From positions 35,286-96,052 of the forward strand of contig PYST01000140.1 in NCBI GenBank assembly GCA_003049485.1: a stretch of DNA of 60,767 nt, in the 5' to 3' direction. The notes beneath the pieces were generated by a model. It did not search any database. It was not told where the DNA came from and worked only from the letters and a program-made list of their open reading frames with translations. The translations under genes and the position numbers were made by a program. This document shows, piece by piece, positions 11,881 through 23,100 of the stretch. The DNA comes from Ophioceras dolichostomum (Eukaryota > Ascomycota > Sordariomycetes > Magnaporthales > Ophioceraceae). Position 1 is the first letter of the stretch; every line of letters starts with the position of its first letter.

Positions 11881-14800
11881 CTACGCCTTCGTGCTCACAG
11901 CCTCGGCGCCCCTCCGCTTAGGATTGGCCCGGCCGGCTCTCTTCTTGGCACCGCCGTTCGACTTCTTCTGCTTGTCACCGCCCTCGATGAACTTGAGCAG
12001 CTCGTCGATGCTGCGCGAGTCGATCTGGGCAGGACCGCCGACCTCCGACTTGGCCACCTTGGCCGCCGCCGCGGGAGAGGCGCCCAGGGCGCCCGTGGTC
12101 CGCGGCGTGAAGCGGATCCCCGCCCGCAGGCGGCGGGCCTCGACGTCCTTCGCGTGCTTGGCGATGCTGACGGCGTTGGTGGTCAGCTGCTCGAGCCAGC
12201 TCTCGGCCTCCTTCGTGTTCTTGTCGTCGGCGCCCAGCTCGGCCAGGAAGATGCTGTAGCTCTCCTTCATGCGCACCACTGCCGCCTTGGAGTCCTGGTC
12301 CAGGGCGAGGGCCTGCGCCAGCTGGAAGAGCAGGGTGGCGCTGTTGACCGACTGGCGGCCGAACACGGCCTCGCAGATGCGCAGGGCCTCCTCGAACCAG
12401 CGGCGCGACTCGTGGTAAGCCTTGAGGTGCTGCAGCATCACCGCCGCATTGTTGATGGTCGTGATTGTGTCAGGGTGGTCCGCCCCATAAAGGACCTTCC
12501 AGACGTTGAGCGCGTGCTTGGCAAACTCGAGCGCCTGCTTGCTCTCGCCCATCTGGTGCAGGAAGAGGCTGAGGTTGAGGTAGTCCAGCAGGGTCTCCTG
12601 CGAGTCAACTCCGATGGTGCGCTCCGCAACGATGATGGCCTTGCGCGCGAGCTCCACCGCGGCCTCCTTCTCCTCGAGCTGGTAGTACAGCATCGCCAGA
12701 GAATGATAGACCCTGGCGACCTCTGGGTGAAGGATCCCGTAAATCTGCTCGTGCAGCGACAGGGACTCCAGCAGGAGCTCCTGGCCGATCTTCTTCTGGT
12801 TCTGCATGATCGAGATCCTCCCAGCCTCGAGGGCCTCCTCGGCAAGGACACTGCGGGGGCTGGAGTCCTTGACGATGGGTACGACGTTGACGATATCGTC
12901 AGGCGCGAATGTGTGCGGTGTCGTGGTGGAAGAAGTGATCGAAGAGGGAGACCCATCGCGGGCCTTCTTCTTCTTCTTCTTGCTCCCCTCACCAGGCGCG
13001 CTTCCGTTAGCAGAGGAGCCATTTGTCTCCACAACCTCGGGAGCAAAGACGAAGGTCTTGGACTGTAGCTGGATGCCCAGCTTCAAGCAGATCTCCCGCA
13101 GCAGCTGCAAGTGGCGGATCTGCCTGTGCCAGTCTGAGGCCAGCTCGAACCTGTAGCGGCGCGCCACTTCATGCTCGACTGCCTCCCGCAAGCTCTCGGG
13201 GTTGACGTTCTCAAAAGCCAGATCGGCATCGTCGTAGAGAGCCCGAATCGAGGGATCCACCTCGGCCGCCGGTTTGGGGTTCAGGGCAGAGCCAAGCAGG
13301 CAGTTCAGAAGGTGGGAGATGCATGCCGAGGTCAGCGCCAGTGGCAGATACCGCAGGTATTTCGACGCAACGTGCTTGAAGCCCCTGGCGATCATCTCGC
13401 GGACGCACACCTCTCGGAGGCACTGCAGACGGGACTCGCTACTGGCAGAGGCGATCTTGCCGAGATATCTCAGATTGATGCCGCGCTTATGCAGCACCCG
13501 GCTGAGCGAACGCCCATCCATGGGGAAGCTGATCTCCGACTCTTTCAAGTCGTTCAATAGGTCCGGAATCGCCGTTGACCGCAGATACTCACATGCCGCA
13601 CGCACATCCTTCTCGTCGGCCGCCATCTCCTCCTTCTCGGCGTCTGTCTGCGGAACCTGGCCGCTAAAGACGTCGGGGTTCAGGGTGAAGGAGAAGTCCG
13701 ACACGTCGATGCGGTCTGCTTCGTCCTCAGCCGTCTTCGCAGCGGGGTCTGTCGCCTTTTCGCCACTGCCCTCGCTCTTGTCCGCATCCGTCTTTTCGTC
13801 ACCCTTCTCCTCTTCGGCCACCACCTTCTTCTCCTTGTTGGCCTGTCCCCGCTTGGCGACCTCGGAAGTCACCCACTCCCGCATCTTCTGTCGCGAGAAG
13901 AGCTCGACCAGCTCAGGACGCAGCACAGTCATGCGATGGGGATACTCGGCGTCTTCGCTCAGGTTGCTCTCGTCTTGCCATGCGATGTCCAAAGGTGTGA
14001 TGCGGTACAGGTCCAGCACGTACTTGCGGCCATCCGTACCAAGCAAGCCCTTAGTCTCAACGCTCCCCTCAAGCTCGAAGCGCTTGCCCTCCTTGTCCCA
14101 CACGGCATGGCGCTTCACCTTCAGGGCCTTAGACAGCTTCTCAAATTGGGGCACGAAGCGCTCATCGGCGGCGACGATGTCCTTACCATCGACCGCGCCG
14201 TAGTCAATCTGGTTCTCGCCAGGCTCCCTCTGCTTGAAGATGCCTGGCACGATGCTTTGACCGACAATACGCTTGCCAAGGTAGTCCACCACCACCGTGC
14301 CAGGGGTGTAGAGGCCCTCGATGTCCAGCTGGTTGACCAGCTTGACGCCCGATACATCCTTAGCTGTGGCGACGCGAGCCGCTTCGTCGCCGCCCTCCGA
14401 AGTAAAAGTGCCGACACCGTCAGCCCCGAAGGAGAAGAAGACGTTGTTGTAGACGAAGATCTGCGCGTCCCTGCCCTCAGTGGGGTTCAGGGGTGCCACT
14501 TCCCCGCGAGCAACAAGCACGGCGCCGCGAGCAGCAGCGTCGTTGTAATCAGCAAACAACTTCGAGATCAGGCGCTCCCTGAACACCCGGTCCTGAACAC
14601 CTTCCTTTGGCAGCTCCTTCGCCGACTGGAACTCCTCGTTCCAATCTCTCAGCGTGTCCGTGTTCTCGACACCGGAAATCAGGAAGGACTCCTGGGTGCG
14701 AGTGATATCCGGGATGTGAGAGCACGCGGGCGAGGTTGAGGAAGGAACCAGCCAGGGAGCCGCAGGCAGAGCATTGGTGATCTGGAAGGTTGAGAGCGGA

Positions 14801-15814
14801 TCCCGGCGGTTGTTGAACTCTTGGAGCTCTACGAAGGACGAGGAAAAAGACGGCGAGAGCTGGTCGATGAGCGTCAGGAGGGAATGGGCAGCGTAGCCCT
14901 TGGGGCCGCCCTTGGGAAACGGGTCAAACTTGCTGTTCGACGACTTGTTCACAAAGAAGCCCCCAACGTGGCCGGTAATTTGGAACTGCTCCCCTTCGTT
15001 CGTGGTAACGATGAGGTACAGCAGATGACCTTTCTGCCGGAGGTGAGCTGGTGGGGGGTTCCAAGGGGAGACTGAGATGGCCTTGACCGTCTTTGGCTGG
15101 GGCCCGGCCTCTTGCGGAAGCAGCACGCTGAGATCTGGCGGGGTGGTGAAGTCATACTCGGTGACTTCAGCAGCGTCCCGCGCCTTGTGAGCTACGGCAT
15201 CGAAGACGGAAAGACCCGGCAGAATACCCTGGATGGCATCTGTACGGTCCCCGGCCGCGCCAATAAGCTCCCGAACTCTAATCAGGTGGATGCGAGCCTC
15301 TTTCTCCGTGTAAGGGTCCTCCACCAAATTCAGCTCCGAGCCGTCCGCGATTCCAGTGATCTCAGAAATTTGCGCGAAGTCGTTGACCCGTTCTCCTTTG
15401 TGTTCCAGGTGGAAGCAAGAATACTGCAACGCCGAGGGAGTCTCGATGATCGTTTGGCGCACTTCGTGGACCTGCTCGTGGGCAGACACTGCGAGCTGGA
15501 TCTTTTCGGTCGATCGTGGCAGAGTTACGGTGAGCGACAGGATGGCATCTTGCAACACAGTCAGCTCTGATTCCAGCGACCTAGGCATTGCTCCTGGGTC
15601 ACCCAAAAGTTTGCACACCCAGATCCGTACCTTCTATCGCCTGCTCATCCTGACCTTCAGGTGCCGGAACGGTTTCCTCGGCCGGGGCATTCTCAGGCGT
15701 GGACGACTTGGCATCTATAGGAAACAGTTGTTAGCAAACATTGACCTCGCCAGCCAAGAATACAGAGAACAGCAGCTCACCTGCAGCGCCGGCGTCATTG
15801 CTGTTCGCGGCCAT
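11881..15814 (-). CDS. clu1: Clustered mitochondria protein CLU1/TIF31
   Basis: Three exons, 15814-15781, 15714-15631 and 15548-11881, giving 1261 residues, the usual size. Family knowledge: CLU proteins are cytoplasmic, bind mRNAs of nuclear-encoded mitochondrial proteins, control mitochondrial distribution, and co-purify with eIF3 in yeast. What is seen: an N-terminal ubiquitin-like CLU-N region (about residues 40-115) ending in the conserved DPYTEKEARIHL and RVRELIGAAGDRTD, the central CLU domain, an acidic/Lys-rich linker, an eIF3-p135-like region, a hexalysine run around residue 895, a TPR array (about 950-1155) and a basic tail. Intron 1 (15715-15780) has GTGAGC/TAG ends. Intron 2 is ambiguous: I prefer 15549-15630 (GTACGG, CTGAC branch, CAAG end), but a 61-nt alternative from GTCAGG to CCAG is also in frame and would add a few residues (GAMPRSLESELTVLQ). 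The gene upstream is divergent. Confidence 0.95.
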
Positions 15815-17337
15815 TGTGGAGGAGGTATGGTATTATATAGAGTTTGGAACCTGCAGGTGGGTGAAGAAGACGGGAGGAACAGCAGCCAATGAAGGAGGGC
15901 TACTGCCGGTCGAGTAGGAGGAAGCCGAAAGCTGGAGGCTCTTGAAGAAAGTTTCTCGTCGGATACGGGTGCTGGATCGACGATGGAGGCGAGCGAAGCA
16001 AGCAGGGGCAAGGAAGGAAAGGAAGGTTGAAAAATGTACAGGTATGGAAAAAAAATCCAGGACAAAAATGCCAGTCCAACAGAAAGAAAAGGGCTCCAAT
16101 TGGGCTGTATTACGTCGAATCTGTGTAGAATCGTCTTCTGAGAGAATAGGAAAAGGAGACGGGAGTTCTCATGGCTGGAAATTTTTCTTCGTCCCTCCAC
16201 AAAAAAAAGCGTCCTCTGACGGGAATCCCGGGCACGCGGAAGGCAAGGATTAGCTGCCGGAAATACCCGCCCGGCACCCCGATGACCGGGAGTTCAGAAC
16301 GCGACGTACCGGGGAGTCAGAGGCTGCAAGTCTAAACATCTTTAGCACTGTCTGCAGTCACATAATACCAGTAGTGAATCTTGATATCGAGTTATGCGCA
16401 CTGTTCTGCTCTATCTGTAAGCTGCGGCTGACTTCTGAACTGCACCGACTCGAGTCATGCTATCCAATGAGAGCTTCGATGTATCAAGGAGCCAAAAAAA
16501 AGCTCAGCTCCTAATTTTTTATCTTATCACCCGAAAGAGGAAATAAAGTAAACAAACGAATGGGTAACAAACGACATCATCGAACATCTCAACGTCGGAG
16601 TTTCGATTCCACCACCACCACGCCGCCATTGATCCATTGGCCCCTCACTAATACAACGCGGCACCCTCGAGCTCGTCGAGGGATCCCATCGTTGAGCCCC
16701 TTGTAGCAATCAATTCCCGACTCTTCAAATCTTCGTTTCAATTTTCGGCATTATATTTTCTCAGTCCCTAATCGCCCCAAGCATCCCTTCATTCGAACGT
16801 GCCCCTCCAATCAGATTGTGGGAAGCGGATGGTAGCATCACCACTACCTTGCCTAATGCCTACGACATACAACTTAGACGACTCGGCCATTGCGAGATCG
16901 CGTTCCTGACCACTGTCTATTCATTTTCTTCATTCTTACCGTCATCTCATTGGTCGATAGAGGTCCTCTACATGAGCTTGAAGCTCTATTCATCCCTCCC
17001 TTAATCGCTCCTGTACCCGACCAAAATGTTCGGCGTTGGAGATTTGGAGCCGGTTGTTCTTGGAACTTCGGAATCGCTATCCTCCTCACTACCGAGACAG
17101 CAACGAAGCGCGAAGTTGTACATGCAGCCCCAGGACTCGACGGCGGCATGGACAGCGACACGATGCCACCGCTTGCTGCGGCCCTTATTAAGCAGTATCG
17201 CGAGCCTGCGAAGGGAGAAGAAGATCTGGGACGCGGCGCGGCCAGGGAGCTACGCCAACGAGCCTGCGGCGGGGCCCCAAGAAAGCCCCCCTATCTTCCC
17301 TCATATCTCTGTGAACGGGCCAGGGAGGCCTCGAAAG
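15815..17337. promoter_or_regulatory. Divergent promoter region, clu1 / unknown nuclear-type protein
   Basis: About 1.5 kb between divergent genes. CCAAT boxes are visible at 16096-16100, 16464-16468 and 16807-16814 (CCAATCAG), and an inverted ATTGG at 16949-16953. The last two sit just upstream of the rightward gene, as expected for its promoter. If transcription starts soon after 16953, the in-frame ATG at 17026 would be the first available start. Confidence 0.5.
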
Positions 17338-19902
17338 ATGCCCCCCAAGGTCACTTATTCGAGGAAGAGAACAACCATGGCCTCTCCTCGGAAGGCCAAC
17401 CCGGCCGATGATCTCCCGGCCTCCCAAACCTTTACCAGCAAGACCTTGGTCTCAAGCGAAGCGGTCATGCCGACTCCGGTCGTCCGCAAAATCCGCAACT
17501 CACTACCGTCCTCCCCAGTCGTGCCTCCTGTTGTTGCATTTGGCATTAAGCCGCCGCGCCCGCCCATGGTTGGTCGGGAGCTGATTCTGGGCCGGGCTCC
17601 TGTAGAGGCCGAGCTGTCCGCTCTTCGACTGACAACCCCACCGAGCAAGTTCGCTATCTATGAATCGATCGTCCGGGCCTTCGATCCGCTGCTTAGGGCA
17701 ACCACAAACCCAAGCGGTGGCGGAGTCGTCTTCACGTCGGCGGCGGCTTCCAAATCGCTGCTAGCCATGTGCCTGCGCAAGGTGCCCGAGTACATATCCG
17801 GGCGGCAAATGTGGGAATGCGAAGAGGCGGAGGCCCGTGGCGACAAAGTGGGTTACAACGAGTCCGAAGTCTCGCTCAAGATTTACAGCGACCTCGAAAA
17901 CATCGGGGCAGGCGACGGCTGGAAGCATCTCAGGACTGTCGTGAGAGCACATGGTGTAAAGGAGATTAGGGATGCGGCTTACGACAGCCTTTTCGACAAC
18001 AGTTTCTCCAGAATCCTGGTCCGACTCTGCCTGAACTCCGGCGCCCATGAAGAGGCCGAACAGATACTGCTGGCTCTTACCAGCCGGCAGTTCCCCGGGC
18101 CCAAGAGCCCTCAGAGCTTCATCAACGAGAAATCAGGGCTCGCTCCAGTAATACTGATGAGGGCCTATGCCACGGATGCTACTCGCAGCTTCTTCCTTCT
18201 GAGGCGGTTAGCTGACTGTCTCTCGAGCGGCATGTTACCCGAAGACTGGCTCCTGGGCGAGGATCTCATGAGCCTCTGGCCGACAGCCGTTCGCAGCATT
18301 TCTAGCAGCAGCTCTTCCTGCGAAGCAGCCATCATCTTCGCCATCAGTTCAATCAACATTTTTTGTGATAATATCTCACGCAAGAGGCCCATGCCACTCA
18401 GGAAGCGCGCGGACGATGTGGAGTTCCGAGCAATGTCTGAGCGGGCCCTGATAGCTTCCTTGGCCGCATTTGTGTCGATGCTGGCCGTCGGTCACGAGGA
18501 GGCGCCGGTCCACGACGGCAAGGCGGACAATCACTCGGTGGCCACTGAGAGGAGATCTATCATATCTAGACGAGTACGATACATCCTGCATTCTTGCCTC
18601 GTATCACAGACGAAGAAGAGAAGGGGCTTCACATACGACGGCGCATACCTGTTGGTGCTCTCGCTGTACCTGTCGGGCGTGGACAATCTGCCTCACGACT
18701 CCAGGCCCCGAACGGTCACGATAGAGAGACTCGAGAACTTCTGGGAGGATCCAGACGGCCAGCGAGCTCGGCAACGCGACAAAACTCAGCAATACGACAG
18801 AACTGTGGCACTGATCAGCGCGATCGCCCAGTGCTGTGCAAGGGGCTCTGCATCGCCGTCATCGAACTACTTAACACTACTTTGCGGAATGATTCAAGGT
18901 CTCAATGTCACAGGGGACCCTTTCAGGCGTCTGCAGGTGGACGGCGCCTTCCACCTTGCCGACAAGACCAACGACCTCCGTGATCTCGCCTACGCCGAGA
19001 CGCTCGATTCTCCAAGCGGACTCTCGGCGGCGGGCAAACCCGGCGGTGTACCAACGCACGCTCCCTCGGCCAGTACGATGTTCAAGGGATATTGCTGGGA
19101 CGAAGGCATCAGCGAGTGGGTCATGGAAAGCGATGGCGTGGGCGGCTACGCCCCGGGAGAAGTTGTGCTGCCGATGAGGAGTCCTTACAACTTCGAGAAG
19201 CCGAGAAGCTCTCGTGCTGCTTCCCCAGCCGAAGCCAACAGCGGCAAGACCAGCAGCAGCAGCATCACCGGGGCCAAAAGGAGCCGGACCAGCATGGAAG
19301 ATGATGAAAGTGGCACCATCTCGTCTGCTCCCCAAGCCGCCTGGGTGGGCAACAGGCCGCAGCGACGCCGACTCCTACGTGGCACCGCGTCGGAACCGAG
19401 CAGCTCGAGGGCCAGCAGCGTCGCCAGCGGCATCAGCCTTGGCACTTCCGCCGGCGAGGAGGGCCTGAGCCTGGTAGACGATGCGCCAACAGAGCAGCCC
19501 TCGGTACCGAACAACAAGAAAACGTCCAGGAGGGCCTCATCGTCTCTGCGGCGTTCGGCCCAGGGCCCCCTAGGCGGCGACGACCGCAAGGGGGGGCCCA
19601 ACAGCAGCAGCAACAGCAGCAACAGCAGCCGCGTCGACGGCCACGGCGACGACGATAACGATGAGCTGATTCTGATGTCCAACACACCGCCACTGCTACC
19701 GCAGCACCACCAGCAGCAGCAGAGTTCTTCAAGAGGCAGGAGGAGCAGCAGCACTCGCCACTCGACATCCTCGCAGCAGCAACAGCAACAGCTGCAGCTG
19801 CAGCTGCGGAGCAAGCCACCATCGACGGGCAGCATGAATACGCGGCGGAGGATGACACTGGACTTCGAGCGGCCGACCAGCGACGACGAACTAGGTCTCT
19901 AG
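17338..19902 (+). CDS. Unrecognised protein, probably nuclear, disordered C-terminus
   Basis: Single exon, 854 residues from the ATG at 17338. I do not recognise the family. The start MPPKVTYSRKR is basic and looks like a typical N-terminus. The frame is open upstream to another ATG at 17026, adding 104 residues of no obvious character, so the start is uncertain. The middle part (about 100-600) appears folded and helical, with repeated Leu/Ala-rich segments resembling helical-repeat proteins. Around 690 there is a compact motif FKGYCWDEGISEWV. The final 250 residues are low complexity (Ser, Asn, Gln, Arg) with several basic clusters such as KRSRTS and RPQRRRLLR that could act as nuclear localisation signals, ending in an acidic SDDELGL. 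The long uninterrupted frame and protein-like composition support a real gene. Function unknown; nuclear location is inference. Confidence 0.75.
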   Translation: MPPKVTYSRKRTTMASPRKANPADDLPASQTFTSKTLVSSEAVMPTPVVRKIRNSLPSSPVVPPVVAFGIKPPRPPMVGRELILGRAPVEAELSALRLTTPPSKFAIYESIVRAFDPLLRATTNPSGGGVVFTSAAASKSLLAMCLRKVPEYISGRQMWECEEAEARGDKVGYNESEVSLKIYSDLENIGAGDGWKHLRTVVRAHGVKEIRDAAYDSLFDNSFSRILVRLCLNSGAHEEAEQILLALTSRQFPGPKSPQSFINEKSGLAPVILMRAYATDATRSFFLLRRLADCLSSGMLPEDWLLGEDLMSLWPTAVRSISSSSSSCEAAIIFAISSINIFCDNISRKRPMPLRKRADDVEFRAMSERALIASLAAFVSMLAVGHEEAPVHDGKADNHSVATERRSIISRRVRYILHSCLVSQTKKRRGFTYDGAYLLVLSLYLSGVDNLPHDSRPRTVTIERLENFWEDPDGQRARQRDKTQQYDRTVALISAIAQCCARGSASPSSNYLTLLCGMIQGLNVTGDPFRRLQVDGAFHLADKTNDLRDLAYAETLDSPSGLSAAGKPGGVPTHAPSASTMFKGYCWDEGISEWVMESDGVGGYAPGEVVLPMRSPYNFEKPRSSRAASPAEANSGKTSSSSITGAKRSRTSMEDDESGTISSAPQAAWVGNRPQRRRLLRGTASEPSSSRASSVASGISLGTSAGEEGLSLVDDAPTEQPSVPNNKKTSRRASSSLRRSAQGPLGGDDRKGGPNSSSNSSNSSRVDGHGDDDNDELILMSNTPPLLPQHHQQQQSSSRGRRSSSTRHSTSSQQQQQQLQLQLRSKPPSTGSMNTRRRMTLDFERPTSDDELGL

Positions 19903-20125
19903 GTAGGTAGTCCTGGTCTCTCCCCCTCCGGTCCTGACCTACCCCCTGGTCCTGATCCTCAATCTTCCAAGCAGACGACTTCCGGGTGTGTGGCTGGATG
20001 GGAAGTTCGAGGCGGTGGATCGACGTCGTTGATCGACCTTGAGCCGCCTCCTGTGGCCGCCATGCCGCCATGCCACCCAGAGGAAAGGACCAGACGACAA
20101 AGCAAAACAAAACAGGACCCAACTC

Positions 20126-20169
20126 CGCCCGCCTGCCCACTCGCCCGCCTGCCCACTCGCCCGCCTGCC
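20126..20169. repeat. 16-bp tandem repeat, about 2.75 copies
   Basis: The unit CGCCCGCCTGCCCACT occurs twice in full at 20126-20141 and 20142-20157, with a third partial copy. It lies in the 3' flank of the unrecognised gene. Confidence 0.9.
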
Positions 20170-23100
20170 AGCCCATCCATTTGTCGCAGTCCCGGCTTTC
20201 TCCGAACAGGTTTTGTCGATGGAGTTGGCGGGCTCAGTGAGTGGGTGGGGGTACGATGCAAAACGACACTCCCTGTCCCCCTGTCCCCCTGGCGAGCGTG
20301 AGCACGCACTCGTCCGTCTATCTATTGTTAGAGCGAGATTGTTTTGCTTTGCATTTGCGATTTTCTTTCAATCTCAAGTCGCGAAACGAGTTTAACCCAC
20401 CCAAGCTGTCAGAGGGCGTGGCGGCTCCATCGTCGGGCTTTCATCTCGTTGGACCTTTTCTTCTCTCTCTCCAGAGCTTGTTTTCCGGGACCGAAGCCGA
20501 AACGCCCTCCTTAGGTACCTACGTACGACGTTGTGCTTATCAACGTCTGGTCTTTGTCGGAGTCCCGCAATTTCGCCAGGGAAGCTTCGGGGTTTCGAGT
20601 ACATATGCACGGTGTGTGAAGCACACCCTACTATCTCCTACATGCTCTCTCGCCTATCTCACATCTCACATACCACTCGTACGTGCTATACATCAATATA
20701 TGCATGTGAGAGTGAGAATGTGTGTGAGTGAGTGGGATTGTTTGTATGGGCGTGTGGTGCCTGTCGTCGCCGCCGCCGCAGCGAAAAGTGTCCCGCCGCA
20801 TCTGCTCCTCCTTTCTAAAGCCTTTCCCTGTTGGGAAAGGGAAGGAAGAGTAAAGAATGGAAGGATTCGGCAGATAGATTGGGGGAATCGCACGAGGGAG
20901 GAGGAGGCGGGGGAGGCGAAGGGGGGGCCAGCTTGCCAGCCAGCCGCGCTCCCCTATTCTATGTACGACCATGGCTGGTTTTTCAGATTATTTCCTAGGG
21001 AGGAGTGGCTGTTTGTTTGTGCCTTCCGGACTACAGGGTCCCTTCCTCTCGCATCTTTCGTCAAGGTTATCTCTTACATTGCATTGCATTTTGGTGCGAA
21101 CGGGATTCCCGCCGCACCGCCGCCACCGCCGCCGCAACTGCAAGCCACGTTTTAGCTCTGCGTACCTTACTTTCATACTAGGTGCCTTACACCGACTCTT
21201 TTTTTTTCGAAATTTTCTTTTCTTCTCGTTGTCGGTGTGCATTGTTTGTGGGATGTGGGAAGGCTGCCAGGAAGGAGGACGGGCAGCCAACCACAGTGCC
21301 CAGGTGTGCGGCGACATGAAACCACTTGCGCGGCGCGTTCCGGATTGCATTGCATTTTGTTCGGATTTTGTTCTTGTCTTCTTGGGTTTCCTCTCCATCT
21401 ATCCACTCGTCCCAGTTCCGTCCGTCATTTTTTGACTCCACATGTTGCGCAAGAGTTTTTTTCTTTTCTTTTTCGCCATCATCGACTGCCGACTTTCTGT
21501 CATCCCATCATCGCTAGGTAGAGTTAAAGAAACAAGGCGTCTCGAGTGTTTTGATTTATCACCTCTTACGAAGAAAATTTGACAGGATGGCTATCCCTAC
21601 TTCGTCAATTCCCCTTTAGCCGCATGAGGTCTCAAAACGACAATAGAGTATACAATGTTCCGGTACTCACTCAATACTGCCTGGTACAACACTACCTACC
21701 TTACGTACTATCCGGTGGGCGAACACCATCCGCCGCCCACCCGCTTCCCTTCCGTATTGTATTGGACTGTGCCGCTCCTTAGATTGCGCGCTAGATTGAC
21801 GAACCCGAGGTTGAATATATTAAACGGCCATCGGTTCGGGGAGCACCCTAACTTTTGGGCCGGCGGCTCTGATGGCAGTTTGAGAGGAGGCCGGTCTAGA
21901 ACCTCTCGGCTGGCTGGCCGGCGTCTTGCTGAAAGTGGCACACATAGTACCACAAAGTATTGCAACCACTACCTACCTACCGAATGTATGTCATCGATGT
22001 TTGATGATGGACGACTGGTTCTGAAGACGCCTCGCCGAGGCAGGGCAGGGCAGACAAGGCTCGTGGGGGCTTGAGATTTGCGCGACGCTGGGGAGGACGG
22101 CAATTATCCTGCTACGAAGCAAGAGCATGGTGAAGCGCGTGTATGGTACAGTATGTCATAATGTGATGGGAGAATGCAACCGCAGCCAACGAAGAATACG
22201 TCAACTCGACTGGGGCCCAGGAAGCCTGCCAGCCAGCCGGCGAGGGCAAGAAGACGCGAGAAGCATGGAACACCCATCGACGCCCTCCAAAAAGGGCCCC
22301 ATTTATCTGCCCTATCGTCTGTCACAAGGAGGATCCTGTCGAGCCTGTGTTATGCTCTCCTGCACGCGAGGTCAGTGGAAGAGGCCTCTGGAAGACTCGA
22401 GCAGCGACAGACATCCTTGCCTGCCACGCCATCACGAGATGGATAAGCCTTTGAGGCTCCACGCCCGAAGCCGTCTGCGTTTCCGCCATATGGGGCCTTG
22501 TATCGGTCCCGAACTTGCAGTGTTGGAGGTCATCCTGGACATCTCCGTGGTCTTTGGCTTGCCGCTGCTCGCCGCTCTTGTGTGTTCGTTTTGTTGTCAT
22601 GGCCCATCTCGGGAATGCTGGCCAGCGGCACATCATCGAATCAGACCATAACTGCCGCTATGATCACCGAGTGATCCTGGGGTAGAGTTGATAGGTCGGG
22701 AAAGCCAGCCTCCTCCTCACTCCTACTACTCGATCTCCAGATCAGATGGATGATGTGCTTTGTTTGTCTGCTGCTCCCTCTCCGCCAAGCGGTTGCGATC
22801 TATCTGTCTGAGCTGAAAATACTAAAATCAGAAACACATACGCAAGCAACAGCATGCAAAGACGACGCTGTCCCAGTCGGTCTCCCTCCACGGGAAGTGG
22901 GAGCAGTAGTTCATGCGGCCATGCACGCACGCAAACACAAACCACTACACACAAGCGCAACCGCGGGGCACCAGCAGCCGGGCAGTGCCGTCCGGGTTTG
23001 GGGCTCAACTATTCGCATTGACACAACCACACAGGCATGTCCTACGTCGTCGATCTTGATTCTTGAACAACATTCTTGGCTTGTTCGAAAATGCACCAGT

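Noticed and set aside
20241..21155. 304-residue frame in the gene desert
   Set aside because: Composition is dominated by simple tracts (poly-Pro, poly-Ala); no domain, no clear promoter or splice context.
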